33,761 nucleotides of DNA, from contig NZ_JARGOQ010000004.1 in the NCBI RefSeq assembly GCF_029233945.1, forward strand, positions 61,102 through 94,862, read 5' to 3'. The number at the start of each line of letters is the position of its first letter. Position 1 is the first letter of the stretch. This document shows, one piece after another, positions 8,296-15,083 of the stretch. The notes under the pieces are model-generated. The model searched no databases, was not told where the DNA came from, and saw only the letters and a list, made by a program, of their open reading frames with translations. The position numbers and the translations under genes were made by a program. The DNA comes from Sneathiella sp. Lineage in GTDB: Bacteria > Pseudomonadota > Alphaproteobacteria > Sneathiellales > Sneathiellaceae.

Positions 8296-8859
8296 ATGGA
8301 CCGAATTCAGGAAATTCTCGACTTCTGGTTCTTGCCGGAAGACCATGAGGATTATGGCAAACCGCGCGAGGTCTGGTTCAAGAAGGATAATGGCTTTGAC
8401 GCCGAGATCCAGGATCGCTTTCTCGATGATTTTGAAAAGGCGGAAACCGGGGCCTATCTCGACTGGACGGAGAGCGCCCGGGGATCTCTCGCCCTGATCC
8501 TGCTATTCGATCAGTTTACGCGGAACATGTTTCGGGACTCGCCGCGTGCTTTTTCCGCCGATGGAAAGGCGTGCGAGATTGCCCGGCATATGCTGTCGCG
8601 CGGCTTTTATGATGAGCTTAGTGACGCTCAGAAGCAGTTTGCGGCGCTGCCGTTTGAGCATAGCGAGGATATTGAGGATCAGAAACTGTCGATGCGGCTT
8701 TTTCAGCAACTCGGGTCGGATGAACTGGTGGATTATGCGGAACGTCACTATGTCATTATCGAAAGATTTGGCCGCTTCCCGCATCGAAACGAACAATTGG
8801 GGCGGAAAAGCACCAAAGCGGAAGAAGCCTTCTTAAAAGAGCCTAATTCTTCCTTTTAA
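8296..8859 (+). CDS. DUF924 family protein
   Basis: A 187-residue soluble helical protein of the DUF924 family, whose fold resembles TPR repeats and whose biochemical role is unknown. The family hallmarks are visible: an N-terminal ILDFWF, then EVWFKKD, the LILLFDQFTRNMFRDSPRAF block, FAALPFEHSED, and the final RFGRFPHRNEQLGR. The start at ATG 8296 is preferred over ATG 8266 because GAGG lies 6-7 bases upstream and because homologues begin just before the ILDFWF motif. The gene stands 33 bases before the SDR gene on the same strand and may be co-transcribed with it. Confidence 0.93.
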   Translation: MDRIQEILDFWFLPEDHEDYGKPREVWFKKDNGFDAEIQDRFLDDFEKAETGAYLDWTESARGSLALILLFDQFTRNMFRDSPRAFSADGKACEIARHMLSRGFYDELSDAQKQFAALPFEHSEDIEDQKLSMRLFQQLGSDELVDYAERHYVIIERFGRFPHRNEQLGRKSTKAEEAFLKEPNSSF

Positions 8860-8892
8860 ATAAGCGCAATCATTGAACGGACGGGAAAATAC

Positions 8893-9657
8893 ATGGGTCA
8901 GCTAACAGATCAGGTTATTATTGTTACAGGCGCGAGCCGGGGTATCGGCGCCGCCGCGGCCATTGAACTGGCGGCAAATGGTGCGAAACTCTGCCTGAGC
9001 GCGCGCTCCGCCAGTTCCTGCAGCGGGGTGCTTGAGCAGATTAAGAATGCGGGCGGTGAGGCTTTCGCCGCAAGTTGCGATGTATCTGATTATGCGGCCG
9101 TTGAGAAAATGACGACAGAAACGCTGGATCGCTATGGCCGGATCGACGCCTTGATCAATAACGCAGGCATCGTCGATCCGATTGGTGCGATCGCGACAAG
9201 CGAACCTTCGGAATGGGCGCAGAATATTTCGGTCAATCTGGTGGGCGTTTATCATGGCACGCGCTCTGTCCTGCCGCATTTCCTGAAACAGGGTTCAGGG
9301 GTGATTATCAATATCAGTTCCGGCGCCGCGCATGGCCCGATGGAGGGATGGAGCGCTTATTGCTCCGGCAAGGCGGGCGTCTATATGATGACCCGTGCCA
9401 CGGCGCTGGAGACGGGCGAGAAGGGGGTTCGTGTTTACGGGTTTGCGCCCGGCGTTGTCGATACGGATATGCAAGGGACGATCCGCGCTTCTGGCATCAA
9501 TTCGGTAAGCCAAATTCCGCGAGAGAACCTCGCACCTGCGGACGAACCTGCAAAGGCTATTGCCTGGCTTTGCAGTGAGGCCGCGAGCGACCTGGCGGGG
9601 CAGGAGCTGACCATTCGTGATGAAACCCTCCGTAAGAGGATCGGGCTGCCTGCTTGA
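8893..9657 (+). CDS. Short-chain dehydrogenase/reductase (SDR)
   Basis: Classical SDR oxidoreductase of 254 residues. The NAD(P)-binding motif TGASRGIG is at 12-19, NNAG at 89-92, the catalytic serine in the ISS stretch at 141-143, and the Y-x-x-x-K pair at Tyr156 and Lys160 (YCSGK). It closes with the usual GFAPGVVDTDM segment. The substrate cannot be told from sequence; the C-terminus lacks the WxxD.G-type ending common in FabG-like enzymes. The acid-base chemistry is intact, so it should be active. The serine protease gene starts 10 bases after its stop, which suggests a common transcript even though the functions look unrelated. Confidence 0.92.
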   Translation: MGQLTDQVIIVTGASRGIGAAAAIELAANGAKLCLSARSASSCSGVLEQIKNAGGEAFAASCDVSDYAAVEKMTTETLDRYGRIDALINNAGIVDPIGAIATSEPSEWAQNISVNLVGVYHGTRSVLPHFLKQGSGVIINISSGAAHGPMEGWSAYCSGKAGVYMMTRATALETGEKGVRVYGFAPGVVDTDMQGTIRASGINSVSQIPRENLAPADEPAKAIAWLCSEAASDLAGQELTIRDETLRKRIGLPA

Positions 9658-9667
9658 GGTCACGTTG

Positions 9668-10504
9668 ATGCGACCGAATATTCGATTTGTTTATGCGGAC
9701 CTTAAAAATATGGTTTGCATTGGCGTTGTACTGTCTTTCGCGGCAGTCGGCGGTGCAGGTTTGGCCCATGCCGATATGTCCGTGCCAGCGAAGGCGCTTG
9801 AGGTCCCTGGAATTAAAGGGGATGACAACCGGGTGCGCGTCAAGATCGCGGATTATCCCTGGCGTATGATCGGGCGGCTTAACCGAAACGGCAGTCATTG
9901 CACGGGCATCCTTGTGGGGCCGTCAACTATACTAACGGCAGCGCATTGTTTTTGGGACAAGCGGCGAAAACAATGGTCGGTTCCAAGCGCCTTTCATTTC
10001 GTGCTCGGCTATGAGAAAGGCGAGGTAAAGGCGCATTCGAAGATTGAAAGATTTGAATTACCGGATGGCCTCCCACCCACTCAAACTACAAAAAAGCCAA
10101 CCGTGGAAAATGACTGGGCCATCGCGAAACTGGAAAAACCGTTGGGCGAGCAATTCGGGTTTGCGTCTGCGGCGGACTTCAATCTTTTGGGCCTGAGAGA
10201 CATTCTCTCCTCTGGCGCCGTCGTTATTCAGGCCGGTTACAGCCGGGATATCGCACATATGCTGACAGCAGATGAAGATTGCGAGATTAGCGATATACGG
10301 CAAAGTAAGTCTGGCCGTCTTTTGTTGCACCAATGCGACGCAACCCAAGGCGATTCAGGCTCGCCCCTTTTTCTGTATGACGGGACGTCCTATGACCTTA
10401 TTGGCATTCATGTTGCCACAATATCCAGTCCCAACGGGAGGAGCGAAGGCATTGCCGTCTCTACGGAAATGTTTGGAAAACGCATTTCGCAGCAGCCAAA
10501 GTGA
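9668..10504 (+). CDS. Secreted trypsin-like serine protease (S1 family)
   Basis: A 278-residue exported protease. A hydrophobic signal segment (about residues 15-35) ends with AHA, for cleavage after Ala35. The catalytic triad is visible as His93 (TAAHC), Asp149 (NDWAI) and Ser230 (GDSGSP). Cys78 and Cys94 flank the histidine as in the usual S1 disulfide, and Cys205/Cys223 may form a second. ATG 9668 is chosen because TGAGGT stands 8-9 bases upstream and because longer starts would run through the SDR gene. The substrate is unknown. It lies 154 bases upstream of a small acidic protein gene on the same strand; a link between them is only positional. Confidence 0.9.
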   Translation: MRPNIRFVYADLKNMVCIGVVLSFAAVGGAGLAHADMSVPAKALEVPGIKGDDNRVRVKIADYPWRMIGRLNRNGSHCTGILVGPSTILTAAHCFWDKRRKQWSVPSAFHFVLGYEKGEVKAHSKIERFELPDGLPPTQTTKKPTVENDWAIAKLEKPLGEQFGFASAADFNLLGLRDILSSGAVVIQAGYSRDIAHMLTADEDCEISDIRQSKSGRLLLHQCDATQGDSGSPLFLYDGTSYDLIGIHVATISSPNGRSEGIAVSTEMFGKRISQQPK

Positions 10505-10544
10505 CCGGGAAAATAAAATTTTATGAAAATTCAGGGAAATTTAT

Positions 10545-10550
10545 TATAAT
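10545..10550 (+). promoter_or_regulatory. Possible -10 element (TATAAT) before the small acidic gene
   Basis: A perfect TATAAT lies in an AT-rich stretch about 110 bases before the 10659 start. No convincing -35 hexamer stands at 16-18 bases, so this is weak support for a separate promoter. Transcription from here would give a roughly 100-base leader that contains the CCAAGG/CCTTGG inverted repeat. Confidence 0.3.
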
Positions 10551-10608
10551 CTACCTCAAATGAGGGATGAAATGTGTCTCACCAACGGATAGGGTAACAA
10601 AGAATTAA

Positions 10609-10636
10609 CCAAGGGGGTTTCTTTATTCTGCCTTGG
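10609..10636. repeat. Inverted repeat CCAAGG / CCTTGG
   Basis: Perfect 6-base arms at 10609-10614 and 10631-10636 surround a 16-base loop, in the leader of the small acidic gene. It could form a weak hairpin in the mRNA or be a protein site. A chance occurrence is quite possible at this length. Confidence 0.35.
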
Positions 10637-10658
10637 AAATGCGGGGGTATTTGCGATA

Positions 10659-10976
10659 ATGAGTGACAAGCAAACTGATGAAAAGCAGCTGATCGAAGAT
10701 GATCAGGCCGTTTCCGACGGTAGCGCAACGACGGATCTTGCTTTCCTGGAACTGGAAGAGAGCGGGACCGTCGATCTTGATGCCTTGTTTGATGCTCTGA
10801 ACATCGCAGCTGAAGAATCTGGCGGTTCCATGGAGTTTGTTGAAAGCAGCGACGGCGATGCTGGCACGCTGACAATTTCGGGCACTGACCTGAATCTTGG
10901 AAATGTCGCGTCAGAAGATCTGCCGGACGCAACGGACCTACTCCTTAAAAGCAGTATTGTTTCCGACGAATCCTGA
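10659..10976 (+). CDS. Small acidic cysteine-free protein of unknown function
   Basis: A 105-residue protein, very rich in Asp, Glu, Ser and Leu, with no cysteine, almost no positive charge after the first nine residues, no signal peptide and no membrane helix. The central stretch VDLDALFDAL followed by GTLTISGTDL resembles the acidic, hydrophobically spaced tails of type I secretion substrates, but I cannot name a family. It is convergent with the type I secretion operon: its stop ends two bases before the stop of the HD-GYP gene. It has GGGGG about 11 bases upstream of ATG 10659. It may be a small secreted substrate, a detached tail of an adhesin, or a cytoplasmic partner; all three are inference. 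Confidence 0.65.
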   Translation: MSDKQTDEKQLIEDDQAVSDGSATTDLAFLELEESGTVDLDALFDALNIAAEESGGSMEFVESSDGDAGTLTISGTDLNLGNVASEDLPDATDLLLKSSIVSDES

Positions 10977-10978
10977 TT

Positions 10979-13045
10979 TTAGTTCTTTTTGCTCTTCTCG
11001 ATATTTGCCTTGAAGTCCGCGCCGATTTCCGTCTCAAAGAAGCGCAGCATGGCGTCAACAACGTCTGAATCATATTTTTCCGGATTGCTTTTAAACACGC
11101 GCAAGGCCTCGTCCACGCTGATGGCTTCACGATAGGACCGCGGAGAAATGCGCGCAATCAGGATGTCCGCCATCCCGAGAATACGGGCCGGCATATCGAT
11201 TTCATCCTTTGTCAGGCCCTTTGGGTAGCCGCTGCCGTCAAGATGTTCGTTAATCTGGGTGACTGCATCCAGGACCTCTTTCTCCACATCGGCGTTAGCC
11301 AGAATCTTCTCGGCAATGAGTACGTGCTTTTGCATCACCTTCTGTTCTTTTTCGGTGAGCCGCACATCCTTCTCCCGAATTTCGCGGGGGATTGAAACTT
11401 TACCGATCTGCGACAGATGTGCGCCTGTATTGATAATTTTTATTACCTCGGGCGACAGTCCCAGCTCTACCGAAATATGATTGGCGAGCTGTGCCATCCT
11501 GATCGAATGATCCGACAGATAGGAGTCATTGGCTTCCAGCATCTGGGACAGGACCGTAATGGCTTTTCGGTCCATCTCCTCTTTCCGGCGCTGGAAATTG
11601 ACGTAATCTGTGATATCGCTGCTGACCGTAACAATACCAAGGAATGCGCCATCCTCATTGAGGAAACGGGATTTCGCAATCCGCAAGATCCGGCCTCCCT
11701 CCCGCGTATCAATCTCGACAAAGGCATTGACGGTCTGTTCCGTTGCGATGGCCTTGCGGTCATGCTCGGCAAGATCCCGTGCCGCTTTCTCGCCGAACAG
11801 GTCACGATCTGTTTTGCCGGGAATGGAACGAAGTGGATAGTCCGCGATCCTGGCGAGGGATGGGTTGGCGTATATATAACGGCCTTCCGGGTCCGTCAGG
11901 CCGATCAATTCATCGATCGTGTTATTGATGCTGCCAAGTAACCGCCTTTGCGTATTTATCTGGGCAGCAAATTCCTTGTACTGATGGGCGAGGGCACGGG
12001 CGTTCTGCCCTTTCAATGTCAGCCAGATCACGATGAGAATGGTGAAAACGATGATGAGGAAACTGATTGCGAGCCCGATGACAAACATCGCATAGGTCCG
12101 AAGTGGTGCCAGCGCGTCAGAGCTGGACAACTGTTGGAAAACCACAAAGCTGGTGTTCTGGACAAGTGCTCCGGATGAAAAGAGAGGGTCGCCGTTCTCT
12201 TCGGCAATTTCCTGAAAACCGATCGAGCCGGGTGCGAGCTGCGGGTCTTCTTTCGCTGAAATATAAGGGGGTTTTAGGGGAAACAACTCATAATATTTGC
12301 CATCCGCTTCCTGATACAGCCGCGTTACATCCGGTTGGTTATTATAGAGCGGCGTCTTCAACAGCTCGGCAAGCGGGTTTGACGCTGGTAAGGTGAGAAG
12401 CAAGACACCGACGACAGTATCGGCATTACTACTGTTCGGGTCGCTCTGCGCAGCGCGAATGGGAAGCGTGAAATCAAAAACAAGGCCGACATCGCTTGCG
12501 CGAAGTGGCAGGAATGTCGTTTTCGTCTTCTCATATTGCGCCTGTGCCGTTGAGCGCTGATCGTCCGATAGGGGCGGTGCGTTCCCCGATGCAAGATAGG
12601 CGCGACCGTCCTTGCCAATTAGATATGCCCCGATAAGGCCTGCCTGATTGGCGAAATTGGAGAAGGCATTCTGCATATAGGGCAGCTGATCGCTTAGCGA
12701 CTTTGGTAACTTGCCCTCCCCCACAAAGTTAATTTCCGTCGCGAATAGCTGAAAAAGTTCATTATCCGCGATCCGGTTGGCGTCTTCTACTTCTCCGGCG
12801 AGCCATGTTTCCAGCACCTGTGCTTTTCCGGAGGCGCTTACGTCAAGGCGTTTTTGAAGGTCTCCGACTAACTCCTGCTTGCGGGATTGTATTGCGTAAT
12901 CACAGAGGAAGTACCCAAGGATTGCAAAGACGGCAAGGAAAAGCGCGGCAATCTTCCAGGGTGCCTTGCGAAGAAAGCCACTGTCATTTGGCGCATTGCT
13001 GGAAAGAAATGAATTCAGTTCAAGCTTAGCTGTCGCATCAGTCAT
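10979..13045 (-). CDS. Membrane PAS/HD-GYP-like receptor, HD dyad missing (paralogue 1)
   Basis: A 688-residue inner-membrane signalling protein. Layout: TM1 at about 30-50, a periplasmic Cache-like sensor at 51-313, TM2 at about 316-344, PAS at about 370-485, and an HD-GYP domain at about 495-680. The HD-GYP domain keeps His513 (HSIRM), Lys549, His574 and DGSGYP (603-608). The catalytic HD dyad is Ser545-Gln546 in LSQIGKV, and the HH pair before Glu600 is Ile-Asn. It should therefore not be a normal metal-dependent c-di-GMP phosphodiesterase and may only bind the nucleotide. The start is ATG 13045, with GGGAG 8 bases upstream. It overlaps the end of the LapG-like gene by 8 bases and closes the secretion operon. 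Confidence 0.9.
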   Translation of the reverse strand: MTDATAKLELNSFLSSNAPNDSGFLRKAPWKIAALFLAVFAILGYFLCDYAIQSRKQELVGDLQKRLDVSASGKAQVLETWLAGEVEDANRIADNELFQLFATEINFVGEGKLPKSLSDQLPYMQNAFSNFANQAGLIGAYLIGKDGRAYLASGNAPPLSDDQRSTAQAQYEKTKTTFLPLRASDVGLVFDFTLPIRAAQSDPNSSNADTVVGVLLLTLPASNPLAELLKTPLYNNQPDVTRLYQEADGKYYELFPLKPPYISAKEDPQLAPGSIGFQEIAEENGDPLFSSGALVQNTSFVVFQQLSSSDALAPLRTYAMFVIGLAISFLIIVFTILIVIWLTLKGQNARALAHQYKEFAAQINTQRRLLGSINNTIDELIGLTDPEGRYIYANPSLARIADYPLRSIPGKTDRDLFGEKAARDLAEHDRKAIATEQTVNAFVEIDTREGGRILRIAKSRFLNEDGAFLGIVTVSSDITDYVNFQRRKEEMDRKAITVLSQMLEANDSYLSDHSIRMAQLANHISVELGLSPEVIKIINTGAHLSQIGKVSIPREIREKDVRLTEKEQKVMQKHVLIAEKILANADVEKEVLDAVTQINEHLDGSGYPKGLTKDEIDMPARILGMADILIARISPRSYREAISVDEALRVFKSNPEKYDSDVVDAMLRFFETEIGADFKANIEKSKKN

Positions 13046-13754
13046 TATTGTTACTCCCTGCGGCATCTTGCGCGGTCAGGAAATCAATCGGAATATGTGC
13101 CCACCGCTTATTCTCATTAACTGAATAGAGAGGGACGTAATAGTTAACGAGGCGTTCTTCCAGAATGGTATCGTTCAGGCTGTCGAGAACATAGCGCTTT
13201 CCCCGGCGCGTGACACTCAACACCGCATGCACCTTGTTTCGCAGCACATCATTGGCGATAACGATCCGCATGGCGTCGGGATCGAACCCAAGCTCTTTTA
13301 GGCTGATATATTTCATGATGGCGAAATCCCTTGATCCACCTCCATTTGAAATAAACTCAAGGGGCGAGGCCCAGTTACCGTCAGGCGATGCCTCCGCGTC
13401 GGCTGGAACATATTTCCAGCCATTGAGAAAGCGGTTCATTTCCTGCATCTGGATGCGTTTGGGCGAGTTTTGCAACTCCGCAATTTTTGTGCGCCACAAC
13501 GTCATCTGCTGCGACTGACAATCTTCAATCCTAGCATCGCATTTGGCGGCCGCATTCGCGAGTTGCGGAAAGCTTGCCTTGACCTTGAGCCAGAGGGGCA
13601 GGGCCGCAAGATTATCCGATGAAATTTCCACGAGCCCGAAAAGTCCTTTTTCCGTTACTTCCGCTCGGACGGGCGCATTGGTCGCAACGCCCATAAGGAA
13701 AAGGCCTGTCAGCAGGAGAGCGGTTGTACGCTTGATCACCATATTCCGTTTCAT
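13038..13754 (-). CDS. LapG-family (BTLCP) periplasmic protein, catalytic Cys replaced by Ser
   Basis: A 238-residue bacterial transglutaminase-like cysteine proteinase homologue with a signal peptide (about 1-31, ending VRA). Compared with the intact paralogue at 19661-20329, the Cys141 position of GDCEDYAI is Ser141 in GGSRDFAI (codon TCA, 13334-13332), while His176 (HAVLS) and Asp191 (LDS) remain. The conserved cysteine pair near residues 72 and 79 is kept. It is probably inactive, or a rare serine variant, and may act as a decoy or binding partner. The start codon overlaps the hlyD stop by one base and has GAGGG 7 bases upstream. The downstream HD-GYP gene overlaps its 3' end, so the pair is co-translated. 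Confidence 0.92.
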   Translation of the reverse strand: MKRNMVIKRTTALLLTGLFLMGVATNAPVRAEVTEKGLFGLVEISSDNLAALPLWLKVKASFPQLANAAAKCDARIEDCQSQQMTLWRTKIAELQNSPKRIQMQEMNRFLNGWKYVPADAEASPDGNWASPLEFISNGGGSRDFAIMKYISLKELGFDPDAMRIVIANDVLRNKVHAVLSVTRRGKRYVLDSLNDTILEERLVNYYVPLYSVNENKRWAHIPIDFLTAQDAAGSNNND

Positions 13755-15082
13755 CAGCGTTCCCTCAAAGCAGTATCCCGCGTTTTCAGGATGGGCTTCA
13801 GGATATAATCGAGGACTGTTTTCTCGCCTGTCAGGATATCGACGGAAGCGACCATTCCGGGAATAATAGGATAATTATTCTCCCCGCGTTTCAGAAAATT
13901 CTGGTCCGTGCGAACAATGATCTGATAATAGCTTTCACCGGTTTTCTCGTCGATGATCGTATCCGCGCTGATCCGCTCCAGCTTTGCGGGTAATCCGCCA
14001 TATATCGAATAGTCATAGGCAGTGATCTTGACCGTGGCCTCCTGGCCGGGCCTCAGGAAGGCAATATCAGAGGGGCGGATATTTGCCTCCACCAGAAGTG
14101 TGTCGTCAATAGGTACGATCTCGATAATATCCTGGCCCGGCTTGACCACTCCGCCAATGGTCTGAATTTTCACGTCTTTCACTTCACCGTTAACAGATGA
14201 GCGCACATCCGTCCGGGCGACGCGATCCTTGACGCCCAGAATGGCCTGACGGGCCGCTTCATACTGGGCGCGGGTCTGACTCAGCTCCTGTGAGGCCATA
14301 CTTTTGAAGCTGAGGATTTTTTCCTCAATTCGTTGATTGGCTTCTTTAAGCGCCCCTTCAACACGCGGTCTGGAAAGCTCGGATGCGGAAATCTGGCCTC
14401 TCAGATCATTGATTTCACGGCGCAATTTCAGGGAGTCTACCTTTGGGACAATCCCCTTCTTGACAAGCGGTGCCGTGATTTCCATTTCCTCGTTCGCAAG
14501 GCCTAGGCTTGCGCGCAACTGACGCAGGCGTCCGTTGATCTCCGCGATTTCCTGGTTTCGCTGCTGTGCCTGCTGACGCAGTATCTGGATTTGCGACTGC
14601 AATTCCGCCTGTCGTGCATTGAACAGATTTTGCTCCCGCACCGTGATATCCTTACGTTCCGCCAATAGCTCGGCCGGGAACGTGAGCGGTTCTCCCGTTG
14701 CCTCGGCCTCAAGGCGGGCAATACGTCCCATCAGGTTTAGATAATTGGACTCGATTTCACCGGCGCGTGAGGAAAATCCAGTATCGTCGATACGAAGAAG
14801 GATTTGGCCCTTTTCAACAATATCTCCTTCATGAACTAGCAGTTCCCGCAAAATACCGCCTTCAAGATTCTGGATAATCTGCACCTGGCTCGACGGAATA
14901 ACCGTTCCGTTGCCACGGGTAACTTCATCCAAAACCGCGTTTTTCGCCCAGATAAACCCGACGACAAAAAAAGCGATAATGCCAAACAGCAACAGGAAGG
15001 AGCGCGGATGCGGGCCCTGTACTTTGGCGGCCACGACATCCGATGCGAAATCCGAGTCATCCCATTTTAGATTTGTCGACAT
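13754..15082 (-). CDS. Type I secretion membrane fusion protein (HlyD/LapC family)
   Basis: Periplasmic adaptor of 442 residues that joins the ABC transporter to a TolC-type channel. A single transmembrane anchor lies at about 28-48 after a short cytoplasmic tail. Two half-lipoyl segments (about 65-110, with NLEGGILREL, and about 305-350, with GEVKDVKIQTIGGVV) flank a long alpha-helical hairpin rich in Gln, Glu and Arg. The C-terminal beta-barrel ends PIIPGMVASVDILTGEKTVL, a family hallmark. The start is ATG 15082, one base after the transporter stop (TGA-C-ATG); a longer reading to 15163 would overlap the transporter and adds an untypical basic extension. The stop overlaps the LapG-like gene start. 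Confidence 0.96.
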   Translation of the reverse strand: MSTNLKWDDSDFASDVVAAKVQGPHPRSFLLLFGIIAFFVVGFIWAKNAVLDEVTRGNGTVIPSSQVQIIQNLEGGILRELLVHEGDIVEKGQILLRIDDTGFSSRAGEIESNYLNLMGRIARLEAEATGEPLTFPAELLAERKDITVREQNLFNARQAELQSQIQILRQQAQQRNQEIAEINGRLRQLRASLGLANEEMEITAPLVKKGIVPKVDSLKLRREINDLRGQISASELSRPRVEGALKEANQRIEEKILSFKSMASQELSQTRAQYEAARQAILGVKDRVARTDVRSSVNGEVKDVKIQTIGGVVKPGQDIIEIVPIDDTLLVEANIRPSDIAFLRPGQEATVKITAYDYSIYGGLPAKLERISADTIIDEKTGESYYQIIVRTDQNFLKRGENNYPIIPGMVASVDILTGEKTVLDYILKPILKTRDTALRER

Positions 15083-15083
15083 G

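Noticed and set aside
10513-10524. Palindrome ATAAAATTTTAT after the serine protease gene, considered as a terminator
   Set aside because: It is a pure AT palindrome without a GC stem or loop, so it would not form a stable terminator hairpin.
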